Shown here: piece after piece, positions 26,952-36,522 of the stretch
Layout: each line of letters begins with the position of its first letter
Numbering within the stretch: position 1 is the stretch's first letter
NCBI GenBank assembly: GCA_025267735.1
Contig: CM046308.1
Location: forward strand, 40,227,267 to 40,291,266
Direction of reading: 5' to 3'
Length of the DNA stretch: 64,000 nucleotides
DNA from: Mactra quadrangularis
Taxonomy: Eukaryota > Mollusca > Bivalvia > Venerida > Mactridae
The notes under the pieces: model-generated
Seen by the model: the letters and a program-made list of their open reading frames with translations, nothing else
What the model was told of the DNA's origin: nothing
Database searches by the model: none
Program-made: the position numbers and the translations under genes

Positions 26952-27331
26952 GGGCGCCAGACACAAATTTTCCTTATTATAATATAAAAAAAGAAAATAT
27001 CCAAAGTAAGTAGGTTTTATAATAGCCTTTGTTTCATTTGCTCGTAACGGACCAAACAGCCAAGTTTGCTCTATCTTTTTTTAATTTTTGGGCTTTGGGG
27101 GATATATTGAACCACTTCATTAATTGTAGGTCGATTTTTTTCTTCAACTAAGAAGCATTCTTATGCAGAATAATCCTTTCTAAAGCAGATAATGAAAACG
27201 ATTTGACGATCGAAACGTTTTTGTGAGCTAGGTGACGATTTGAAAACTACGACCACCGTTGAAAAGGCGTTAGAGACCTTTTCTCTATATACTGTATACT
27301 AAAATAAGGAAATTTTGTGCCTGGCACCTGT
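26952..27331. mobile_element. MITE family B, copy 2 (~380 bp)
   Basis: Terminal inverted repeats: the left begins GCGCCAGACACAAATTTTCC. The right, reverse-complemented, reads AGGTGCCAGGCACAAAATTT. The next bases (TTATTATAATATA against TTATTTTAGTATA) also match. It replaced the outer end of the neighbouring family A copy. Confidence 0.8.
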
Positions 27332-27430
27332 GGCTAGAAAAGTCATCCGATTTGATTTGAATCCCACATATAACCCTTATTGTGTTCTTGAGCAATGTAA
27401 GTTGGTAAGCTATTTCAGAGGAATAAGCCA

Positions 27431-27935
27431 CCCGGCTAGCTCAGTTGGTAGGACTCTTTGGTGCTTTTCACAAATATTCTTACGAAAAAAATCTTCGTAA
27501 GTCAAGAGCAAGAAACATTAGTAATACGCTCATTTTTTGGCTTATTTATTTTAAATATTATAGAATTGTGTAGTATACTGTATACTTCTTGAATATATCA
27601 TATCATAGTTACGCTTATAATCCATTTGACTTTGAACTGCTAATTATATGCAATTGATTAAGATAACTATTTTCTTAAGAATTTTTGTGAAAAGGAGCAC
27701 TGATCTACTAATGAAGGGGTCGTGGGTTTGATTCCCGGGCGGGACATACTTTCGTGGCACTTTGTCATGAAATTATTTCTACGGCCATTCTCCCTTCTAC
27801 TGACAAAAGAATGCGCTTAGTAGTTGGATTAAGCCTTTCCAGGAACAGTGTATAGGTTGACTGACCGCCGTTATATGACCTATATAATGTGTAGCTACGG
27901 CGCTAAACCTAACAAAAACAAAACAAAAACAAGGG
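27431..27935 (+). mobile_element. tRNA-derived SINE (family 2), interrupted
   Basis: The head starts CCCGGCTAGCTCAGTTGGTA (box A). Box B (GGGTTTGATTCCCGGGCGGG) appears ~270 bp later because of an insert at about 27,459-27,700. The body has ACATACTTTCGTGGCA and TTCTACGGCCATTCTCCC, then a CTAAACCTAAC and A/C-rich tail. Related body fragments lie at 46,535, 52,997 and 57,600 (reverse). Confidence 0.75.
27459..27700. mobile_element. Small inverted-repeat insert in the SINE head
   Basis: The left edge GTGCTTTTCACAAATATTCTT and the right edge (reverse complement GTGCTCCTTTTCACAAAAATT) form ~25-bp imperfect terminal inverted repeats. An internal palindrome (CTTACGAA...TTCGTAAG) is near 27,480. Exact edges and target duplication are uncertain. 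Confidence 0.6.
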
Positions 27936-28227
27936 AATATATGAACAGACTTAGGAGTGATAAACAAAGTTACAAGTACTGGTACATGGGTATCACAGTC
28001 GAGCTATACCACAATTAAATAAGCTAAAGACACTGACAGTCATTTTTATATTTGATACGAAGCATTAACAGTTATGAGTTGGCAATATTCTTTCTGTCAG
28101 AAGGAAAAATAAACCACAACACAGTCAGTAATACATTTTCACATCAATTTACATATTTGAACATAACAAAATAAATTTACTGACTAGAACAAACATTGTA
28201 ATAATAACAAGTAAATCTGTGAGCTAA

Positions 28228-28478
28228 TGCTCACTAGTGATACCCCCGCAAAAATCTAAAAATATGCGACAAACAGGAAGTAGATGAGCAAGGAGCATGA
28301 AATCGCTTTACACCACATGGGATTATGGGATGAAGCAATATGCAAAGTATTAGGCTGCTGCATGTTATAGTTGCTGAGAAAACTGCGACGGAAATTTTGT
28401 AACGGACGGACGGACGGACAAGGGTAAAACAGTATACTCCCTCTTCTTCGAAGCGGGGGTGTAATAACTTGTGAACAT
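28228..28478. mobile_element. MITE-like unit with GGAC microsatellite
   Basis: Edges pair imperfectly: CTCACTAGTGATACCCCCGC on the left, and GCGGGGGTGTAATAACTTGT on the right. A (GGAC)n run lies at about 28,402-28,420. There is no coding potential. Confidence 0.55.
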
Positions 28479-29182
28479 ACTAAGATTGATCAGAAACAAC
28501 TTGTGGAAATTATATGTATTTAGAGACAGGAAAATAATAACTGTTAACAAAATCATAAACTTGGTAAAGGTAAATAAAGTGTACCAAAATCAAAATACAT
28601 AAAATTATCAAAACAATCATGTAAATTTCATTTGGAAAAAAACTGTTGCCATGCCTTGGAATTTTGTTAAGCCTCAACTCAAGTTTGCCAAACCTAGGTA
28701 CCTATTTACAAAAACACACAAACCGAAAACGAAATTACAAATACTTTACGACAAAAAAATGCATTCTATATATATTTTTAATGAAAAAAATATCATCATA
28801 ATATGGTACAAATGTCTGAATTACTTATGAAATGACTAGGTTAAGCACCGACACAAAACATGTGGTTTATAATAAAATGACTAGTGTTTTAACGAAATTA
28901 TCGTTATCGAATCCAATAACATCGAAGTTATTCAAGAAAATTTCACCAACAATTTTGGGGTTTTTTTATTTAGGACTCTAAAACATACACGCACGCGAAC
29001 GCTTAACAAAATTCGGGTAAGGCATGGCCTGATTAAACACACAACTAAGTAATATCTATCAACGTTTGGATAGTATATGACATTGCTAGCGCTTTTAAAT
29101 GTCATGAAGTCATTGTTTCATAAAGTTAACAATTTTTGCATGCACGGTAAGCAAAACACACTATTCTTACCTAACTGACAAC
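28479..29182. other. Gene-free stretch, downstream flank of the Mab-21-like gene
   Basis: It probably includes the 3' UTR of the minus-strand gene. No other feature was recognised. Confidence 0.4.
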
Positions 29183-29761
29183 CTAGTGAAAAAAACGTTC
29201 GGTAAAATCACACTTCCAATCATACAAAATCAAGACGAGACAGATTGTCCAATCGACAATGTGATCTAACAACCAGTAGCACCACTGCACACATTTCATC
29301 AGTATGAAAAGGATCAAGAATCTAGGATCGAAAGATCGCTGATGTAATCGATAAGGAGAAAATAGTTCATAGAATTGATATAGGCCAATACTCAGAAACA
29401 AACTCAACGGAAAGTACACAAATGGATATCTCTCTGTATTTTTCATCAAAAACGCTAAGAAGCAAAATACAATTATAAATGAAATCTTAACTAGATAAAA
29501 ACTGTTTAATACCTGACCTTCGGTCCTCAACCATGTCCGAAATTCCTGTTTCTGACTGTCCATATGCCTAGTCCTTAACTCACGTTGTGTTTCAAGTAGT
29601 CTCTGGTTACAATACTCATCATTGCATTGTTTATTACGCGGTAAAAGGGCTATTGAAATCAGTTGTTCCTCTTCAGATGGAAGGTTGTGCTCGAGCATGA
29701 TGTTGGCCAAACGTTGTGTTACATCAAGATTAATAGATGCAAATATTTCAAGTTGTGACAA
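29183..29761 (-). CDS. C-terminal membrane part of the Mab-21-like protein, shifted frame
   Basis: This frame overlaps the 3' end of the Mab-21-like ORF by about 40 bases and continues it after a one-base shift. It has no plausible ATG at its start (first codon TTG). It opens with a soluble stretch rich in charged residues, then has about three to four hydrophobic segments: LVKISFIIVFCFLAFLM, a stretch from YPFVYFPL to YQFYEL, and a stretch from FLILFILM to VLILYDW. Read as a separate gene it makes little sense. Read as the tail of the upstream ORF it gives a C-terminally membrane-anchored Mab-21-like protein of about 620 residues. The shift could be a real inactivating indel, an allele or an assembly error. 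No GT-AG intron was found across the junction. Confidence 0.65.
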   Translation of the reverse strand: MSQLEIFASINLDVTQRLANIMLEHNLPSEEEQLISIALLPRNKQCNDEYCNQRLLETQRELRTRHMDSQKQEFRTWLRTEGQVLNSFYLVKISFIIVFCFLAFLMKNTERYPFVYFPLSLFLSIGLYQFYELFSPYRLHQRSFDPRFLILFILMKCVQWCYWLLDHIVDWTICLVLILYDWKCDFTERFFH

Positions 29762-31044
29762 CGATAATGAAACTTATAATCTCCGATAATTTTTCTGATT
29801 TCATCAAATTGACATGATTGTTCATTGTACACTACTTCACATAGAATCTTGCGAAAGTTACTCTTCAAGAAATCTATCCTACTTAATATAATATCTTGAT
29901 GCGCTTGATCTAATTTGTTTGTTAACAAATTTCTCTTCGGCTGCATGTAGCATGGCAAGGTATTTGACATCACTGACTCTTCCAATATCTGCAGTGAGTC
30001 CATGAGTCTAGCTATCAAGTGTTGTTGTCTGAATTTCTTCTGTGGTACTTTTTCCACCAACCAAAGCATTACATTTTTCATAATATATGACGATATAGTT
30101 TCAACGCTAAGTCGGAAATAATGTCTAGCAATAAGTTTAAGTAAAAGGAATATTTTTGACTGTGCATTGTTGAATGATAGTATAAGCTGTATTTCTGCCA
30201 GTACAAATGATATACGCCATTCTAAATCAGAATCCTTGCTGTATTCTTTACCAACAGGGACAACATAAATTGGAAGAGACATAATATACCTGATCAGTTT
30301 TTTCTTTGGCCAATTATATTCTCTTTGGCGACAATACCAATCATTCAAAGCATCGTGTCCATCATACGGAAATGCTCGTACAAAGTCACATTCCTCGTCC
30401 TTTGTGAAGCCAGTTGGACTTCCTCCCATTGACACTAATGAGTTCATAAGAGGATATCTTATCACTTTAGGTGTAGAAGGACCATGCTGTTGAAGATAAG
30501 TGGAATTCATCTTCGCAAATTTACTCGCTTTTAGCATATCATCATCTAGTTTTGCAACAAACAACTTACTACTTAAATAAGTATGACCATATCGTTCAAT
30601 CATAGCATACTTGTATTTTTCAAACGTTGTAGCATTTACATTTGATTGGTCAATCTGTAGCTGACAGTAACCAGCTGGCGAGTAAGTATTAACAACTTTA
30701 AAGAATGCTCTATTATCCTGTACATAATTATCAGGCTTTGTTTTTGAACAAATGACATCATGGTCGACCTGTAACACATCGATATCGGATAAACCTGGTA
30801 AACTCAATCCTTCACGTTGGCTCCCAATGTATATTCTTTCATTGTTAGTCTCGATGCTGAACTTAATGGAATAATCAACTAGTTTGGAGCGAATGTTCAT
30901 ATCACGAATTCGTTGCCATATACTTGTTTTGGAATATCCCATCTCATTCAAGCGTCTACTAACATCACGTGACAGTGTTCGATTGGAAGGTTTATTTTTC
31001 ATTGAGTCTCCATCAGCCAAGGTTTCATCAAACGAAGTTGCCAT
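29719..31044 (-). CDS. Mab-21/cGAS-like nucleotidyltransferase-fold protein
   Basis: The 441-codon ORF starts at an ATG just inside a splice-acceptor-like site. Residues 74-89 read GSQREGLSLPGLSDID. This is the GS...DxD signature of the nucleotidyltransferase fold used by cGAS and cGAS-like receptors, with D87 and D89 as candidate metal ligands. A QQHGPSTP block, LEWRISFVLAE, and SSYIMKNVMLW with a following E are typical of the helical Mab-21 domain. I could not place the third catalytic acid, so activity is open. Members of this family can sense cytosolic nucleic acid and make cyclic dinucleotides, while others are inactive. The coding part has no introns. The frame closes early and the continuation lies one frame over (29,183-29,761). 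Confidence 0.8.
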   Translation of the reverse strand: MATSFDETLADGDSMKNKPSNRTLSRDVSRRLNEMGYSKTSIWQRIRDMNIRSKLVDYSIKFSIETNNERIYIGSQREGLSLPGLSDIDVLQVDHDVICSKTKPDNYVQDNRAFFKVVNTYSPAGYCQLQIDQSNVNATTFEKYKYAMIERYGHTYLSSKLFVAKLDDDMLKASKFAKMNSTYLQQHGPSTPKVIRYPLMNSLVSMGGSPTGFTKDEECDFVRAFPYDGHDALNDWYCRQREYNWPKKKLIRYIMSLPIYVVPVGKEYSKDSDLEWRISFVLAEIQLILSFNNAQSKIFLLLKLIARHYFRLSVETISSYIMKNVMLWLVEKVPQKKFRQQHLIARLMDSLQILEESVMSNTLPCYMQPKRNLLTNKLDQAHQDIILSRIDFLKSNFRKILCEVVYNEQSCQFDEIRKIIGDYKFHYRCHNLKYLHLLILM

Positions 31045-31075
31045 TATTTACATCTGAAATTAGAATTTCTGTTTT
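31045..31075 (-). promoter_or_regulatory. Probable 3' splice site in the 5' UTR of the Mab-21-like gene
   Basis: Read on the minus strand, TTCTAATTTCAG precedes the start codon by about 8 bases. This suggests a 5' UTR intron with an upstream non-coding exon not located here. It is inference from the consensus only. Confidence 0.4.
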
Positions 31076-32546
31076 GAGCATTTCAGGTGGAATTAGCTGA
31101 TCCGTAGGCAATTAAAAATGAAAATTATTCCAAATAGGTAATCCTGAGAAAATTGTAAATATAAATAAGGGCAAGACGATTTATCCACTTAAAACATTCG
31201 CTAGCAATCCAATCATTGAGACTTTAACTTACTTTTACATATATCATGATATAATTTACTGAATATGATGCATGCAAAAAGATTAATAGGATTTGTAAAA
31301 ATGAGCTCTAGGGGCTTATGTCGCTCATCCGCGTCCAGTTGACATAGATATGCAGACAAGAACAGCTTTTTTATCCATGTTAGAACATGTTTGCTAATAG
31401 ATCATTTACGTTTTATCAAAAAAGGATGAACAGTTAAGAAGAAGGAAAATAGTTTGAAATGTTCAAATATGATTAAATATAAACTACTGACACTTGAACA
31501 GAGTCATTTTTACGACAAAGGCAAAATCTAATAAACAGTTGTAGAAGATTGCTATATAATCCCTTGTATACAAGATATAAGAAATCTTTATGCATTTATC
31601 TCATTACATATTTTCTAACCCCGTGATATAATTGTGCAACACGCCCGAACTTTAATAAAACCTTAGGTATGGTACCAAGGCTTCATTCCTCTGTTGCTTT
31701 ATCTTATTTCGGTCAAACGGTTCAGAAGACGTTGTCTGAAGTAGTTCTTACATAATTCAATGTGAAATTGTGGCCTCTAAGGCGGAACCATTTTAACGCT
31801 ATCAATAAGAACAATAATGTGGTTCGAACACCAATTTCCCCACCCTGATTTACCTTCAAACTTCGAGCCACGAACTTGAAAGTGTCTAACTTAAACTTAA
31901 AAGCAAAATTGATTGACATGCTTATAGTAAGAACTAATGGTAGTAGTTCTAAAATATGATGTTGAATGCTGTATTGTGTATGTAACTTCTACGTGTCATC
32001 AAAAGTCTTTGTCCATTATAATAGTGTTGGTAAATTGATGGTAATAAGGTCAAGACAACTTCGTACATGTACAACGCTTTAAACAGAAAACGTTTATAAT
32101 TGAATGCGCACTGGCATAAATTTCAAGCAGCATCGCAAGCTGGGCGCAATGAATCTCAGTTTATAATTTAGTCACAATTTGGGAAACAGGAATATGGACA
32201 CGAAGAAGTGGGTTGGAACAATTTCTTGTCGTCCACAGGAATGAATGTACATGTACTTGACGTACAAGGCTGAAATTTCAAACACCGGTAAATTGAGGAG
32301 ATATTCACTTTTTTCTCTTTATGATTGAATGTCATTAGTTAATCCAAACGAGGGAAACTTTAGCCTACACCCCCTCACATGTACACCTACCTTCCTACGC
32401 TAGACTAAACAACTAATAGGTCTTATGCAGAACTCGAATTTATGGATATTATCCGCTGATAACGTGTGTTAATTTGCACTGGATGCACCCGTACAGAACA
32501 AATTTATCTACATATTATTGCTGAAATTCATGCCGCATAGATTAAG
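31076..32546. other. Gene-free stretch, upstream of the Mab-21-like gene
   Basis: It should contain the promoter and first exon of the minus-strand gene, but no specific element stands out. Confidence 0.4.
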
Positions 32547-32579
32547 TATAGTAAGATTTCTTTCACCTTACGAAGGTCA
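32547..32579 (+). repeat. 33-bp motif repeated in reverse at 45,548
   Basis: A 33-base sequence starting TATAGTAAGATTTCTTTCAC and ending CGAAGGTCA occurs here, and as an exact reverse complement at 45,548-45,580. The pair brackets the whole nested transposon complex and may be the ends of an older element into which the complex inserted. Confidence 0.7.
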
Positions 32580-33016
32580 CGGCGCTTACCTTTGTAAATA
32601 TGGGCTAAACCATTACAAAAGAGGTTGTTCGGAAGGTTTATTCTCCGAGGATTTATTCCCATTGGTCAATGTTAAATTGTAATCAAATTTATAACTTCAA
32701 TTATCGAAAGACGGTTTAGCACAGTGGATACAGCTGCGTCTAAAATAACGTTTTTGACACAGTGGTCGGTGGTTATAAAATATAAGTAAATATATTACAT
32801 TTTTGACAATTTTTCGCGTGCTTACACGTTTCAGACAGGATGACCTTACTAACACTTTAAAAACATTTGGGTGGTTATATACACTCTTTGTGTGCACGAG
32901 ATTCACGAGGGAGAAAAACTTGGGTAATTTATATAATACTGACACCATATTATAAATAAGATCATATTAAAGATGAAGAAAAACGTAGCAAGGTTTAAGT
33001 CTGAAAAAATATTATG

Positions 33017-33082
33017 CTACTGGGATTTGAACCTTAAACCTTTAGGTCTGACGGCCGACGCGTTTCCACTGGGCTAAAGATC
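33017..33082 (-). mobile_element. tRNA-like relic
   Basis: On the minus strand, TAGCCCAGTGGAAACGCG (box A-like) is followed by GGTTCAAATCCC (box B). It ends at the foot of a perfect hairpin. It is a tRNA pseudogene or SINE head, not a convincing functional tRNA. Confidence 0.55.
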
Positions 33083-33159
33083 AATCTCTCATACAGAGTT
33101 GTCGATCCTTACAGTGATCTATATCACTGTAAGGATCGACAACTCTGTATGAGAGATTG
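33082..33159. repeat. Perfect 37-bp-arm hairpin, 4-nt loop
   Basis: Arms 33,082-33,118 and 33,123-33,159 are exact reverse complements round the loop CTAT. GGGCTAAAGAT is repeated directly on both outer sides (33,071-33,081 and 33,159-33,169). This looks like a fold-back template-switch duplication. Confidence 0.9.
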
Positions 33160-33417
33160 GGCTAAAGATATCATTTAGTGAGATGCGTCAAAGTTATTGT
33201 AATTAGGCAGTGGCTAGAGTTACGGTACCGTAACTCTAGACCCAGGTTCTAGAGTTACGGAAGTTCCGTAACTGTAGACAACCCTGCCAGGGTTGTCTAG
33301 AGTTACGGAGGTCAAATAGCATTCGTATGTTTGAACTTTTTAACATCGAAAAACTTGTTTGTATTCATTATTACTCGAAATTAACATATATTTACCGACG
33401 TGACTTATCTAATTGTT

Positions 33418-33786
33418 CATTCGGAACGACCTCGGCGATCATCTACGAAGATACACCTCGGATATCAATCGTAGTAGAAATACAACAAAGTTATGAGGTC
33501 AGCCGATTAACCTCATAGGTTAAGTAGTGCCGATGTTAACAACCAACATTGCAGATCATTTTGCAGAAAGTATCGAGTACACAAAAATGTTTGAGGATCA
33601 ACTTTGATTTGAGTGAATATCAGTTACAGGCATTGAAGAGCTTTAACTGCCCTTAATCGTCCGTCATTTTTGGTGCCAGCGTTCCAAACGTCGTGAACGA
33701 GGCTAGATTCTATAATGGAACTACTTTCGCTCCTCGTGATATCCGAGGTGTATTTGCGTGGAAAATCGCCGAGGTAGTTCCGAATG
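33418..33786. mobile_element. Mutator-like MITE (369 bp) nested in the left arm
   Basis: Termini CATTCGGAAC...GTTCCGAATG extend into ~50-bp inverted repeats that share ACCTCGGCGAT and ATACACCTCGGATATCA. The 9-bp target duplication CTAATTGTT is at 33,409-33,417 and 33,787-33,795. The uninterrupted right arm of the host element shows the empty site, which confirms the insertion. Short ORFs inside are chance. Confidence 0.9.
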
Positions 33787-34583
33787 CTAATTGTTATTAC
33801 ACCCGCCATTTTGGATATGACTAATAAACTAACCGGATGTTTAACATACGGCGATATGACGTTGTCGTCTTCAAAGTGTCACACACTTAGTTTACTTTTC
33901 AAGAGCGATTTGTTATATAGAGTTGGATTATAATTTGGACCGAATAAATCTAATTTGGACAGAATTAATATCTTTTTATTAAATTGACGATTCTTTAGTA
34001 TTTTTCATTAAAACAAGTTATTTGTCCTGTAAGAAAAAACGGCGATTTTCGAATGCAAAATCGGCCATATTTTTGGACAAAATCAAAAGCAAAATGTCTT
34101 CAATTTGATAAAAAAAATGTAGATAAATGATATATTTTTACATTGTCACATTTAAAAGCGGCGATCTTTACCTAAAACATTGACCAATTCATTGAATCTA
34201 AAAATCTCGGCAATTTCACCCAAGATTTGAAAAAAAACGCGATTTTTTTACTGGATATATAACGAGTTTTTAGTAAAATTGCTGACTTTTGGTTATGAAT
34301 ATGTATTTTTAACGAGATCGTTCATATTTTCGTTAAAATTTTAAAGATTTGGCGAGGAATGACAAGCTGGATTTTTTTACACAAAACACTTTCTAACTAT
34401 TCAATTAACGTTTTCCCCCAAATACTCTTTTTATTAAGCTTAATTCCCTGACTGATTAAGGTTTTTGTAAGGGTCTGTCCGCTGTATAAACATGCATTAT
34501 GTGCAGACCCCAGCTAAATTCCCATTTTTGTTCACGAAATTTAAGTCAATTTAATGTTTGAAAATCGCCGACTTTCTTACTAG

Positions 34584-34872
34584 TGTAGTGGTAACCAGTC
34601 TTGGACAAGTGCTTGCTTAATTGGTAGCAGCCAGCCATTGATCAACCAATAGGAAGACAGGACCTGGTCCATCAACCAATGGGAAGTCAGAACCTGGCAC
34701 GCGTGCTGAACAACCAATCAGAAGCAAGCTCCGTCAACCGTCTGGCTGTAGAACCCGCTCCTCGCTCTCTTGGTTTTGGAAACTCACTCTGTACAGACGT
34801 GCATATAGAACTCTGTTCTCCACAGCTCTCATAGTAAGTGCAAGCTACTTAAAGACTTTCACATTTACTATA
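34584..34872 (+). repeat. 5' LTR
   Basis: It starts TGTAGTGGTAACC and ends TTTACTATA. It lacks the usual terminal CA. It matches the 3' LTR except at the GCGTGC/GCGCGC and GGTTTTGG/GGCTTTGG sites. Confidence 0.95.
34646..34840 (+). promoter_or_regulatory. LTR promoter: three CCAAT boxes, TATA-like box, splice donor
   Basis: CCAAT occurs at 34,646, 34,676 and 34,714, each in an AACCAAT context, which would suit NF-Y. A TATA-like CATATAGA follows at about 34,802. Further down, ATAGTAAGTG at 34,831-34,840 is a good 5' splice site and may join to acceptors before gag or ORF3. These are consensus matches only. Confidence 0.5.
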
Positions 34873-35639
34873 TTTCGCGCTGCGACTTTTCGCACCTGCG
34901 TATGGAGATATTTTAAATTGCTAAGAGCGACGAATACGCAATTTATTTTCGGCTTCACCTTGTCGAATTTTCGGGGGGTGAAAATTTTCACCTCGACGAT
35001 TCGCTATCGGGCTTGGTGATATTGAAATTGCAATTTCGTTCCCTTATTTTTCATATTCAGACCTTTCTGTTTATTTTGAACTGAATTGGAAGTTTGGCTA
35101 AAAAACACAAAGTGCATTTTGGCGGTTCGACCTTCCGTGAAATGCGTGGTGTTTAGCCTTGACCAAAACGTCACTTCCGGCAAAACAGAAATTTAACGGA
35201 AGTAGGAATTGTCCGCTTATCTTTTGGTAATTTTGGCCTATATTGTTTCTAATCGTTAAATTTCTGCTCTGTAATTATTGTTTTTTGTTATATTGACGTT
35301 GCATGCTTTATCCTCAACACCTACTTAGACTATATATCAATTGGTGCGTGTATATCAAGCATCGTTGAGCAGTCGAACAAGGAACAGGTTAGTTTGTTTA
35401 GTTTAAGTAAATTGTTGGAAGAGTTTGTGACTATTATAACAAATATTTATGCAATATTTTCATTGATTTGTCAGTTTGATAGGACTCGTTGGCCCATAAA
35501 CGGTGATTCCAGTGGGTTGTATTTGCATAATTTGTTTACATCCACCACTTAGATCTCACTTAGTTTTGGGTGTCTGTCCAAACAATTTGGACAGCATTTA
35601 TTGTCTTGTCATTCTTATTATTATATGTATATAGTTGTG

Positions 35640-36420
35640 GCTGTTTAGTGATCTGGTTGGACCCAGGTGTTAGTTCACTGTGCCTTAGGGTTTGAATAGG
35701 GATAGTTGATGATCTAGACTGCCCACGTTTCATTTGGTACTGTAATCTGGGAATAAGTTTACGTTTCGCATATTGCAGTTCAGGCTTGACCACGTTTCGC
35801 TTGAATCGGCATTTTGATACGCTTCTACTGTTTCGCAAAGCGATCTAGAAGTAATCATTTTGCTCATTTTTTGTGATCTGGTTTGGGTCTGGGCATAGAT
35901 TTGTGATCTAGACTCCCCACGTTTTGCTTTATTAGGTGATCTGGGTATTGTTTACGTTTCACTGGTTGCAGTCCGGACTTGGCCACGTTTCGCTTGAATC
36001 GGCATTGTGGTACGCTTCTACTGTTTCGCATAGCGATCTAGAAGTAATCATTTTGCTCGTTTTTTGTGATCTGGTTTTGGTTTGGACACTGCTAAGTGAT
36101 CTAGACACCCCACGTTTTGCTTTATTGGGTGATCTGGGTACTGTTTACGTTTCACTCATTGCAATCCAGATTTGACCACGTTTCGCTTGAATCAGCATTG
36201 TGGTACGCTTCTACTGTTTCGCATAGCGATCTAGAAGTAATCATTTTGCTCGTTTTTTTGTGATCTGGTTTGGGTTTGGACATTGCTTGGTGATCTAGAC
36301 ACCCCACGTTTCACTCTGTTTAGTGATCTGGGACTTGTTTACGTTTCGTCAATAAACTTCCTGTCAATTCTTGGCCTCGGTTCTTTGTCCTGGGACTGGT
36401 CACGTTTCATAAATAACAGC
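35640..36420 (+). repeat. 193-bp tandem repeats in the retroelement leader
   Basis: The marker ACGCTTCTACTGTTTCGCA recurs at 35,819, 36,012 and 36,205, a strict 193-bp period. GTGATCTAGACNCCCCACG, GTTTACGTTTCACT and GACCACGTTTCGCTTGAAT repeat in step. About 3.5 copies sit between the 5' LTR and gag. They are non-coding, and ORFs here (35,560-36,175) are shadows. A packaging, IRES-like or enhancer role is possible but not shown. Confidence 0.9.
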
Positions 36421-36522
36421 TATTTTCATTTGGAGTAAAACCGGGATATTAAATCTTAACAGCAGTTCACTGTATTATCAATTCATATTTCTTTAGACCA
36501 ATTTTTGTTTGAAATTTTCGGA

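Noticed and set aside
34873..34900. tRNA primer binding site after the 5' LTR
   Set aside because: No TGG-initial sequence complementary to a common tRNA 3' end directly follows the LTR, so the primer is left unassigned.
36505..36522. Gag start at the upstream TTG
   Set aside because: An ATG follows six codons later in frame, before the helix-hairpin-helix.
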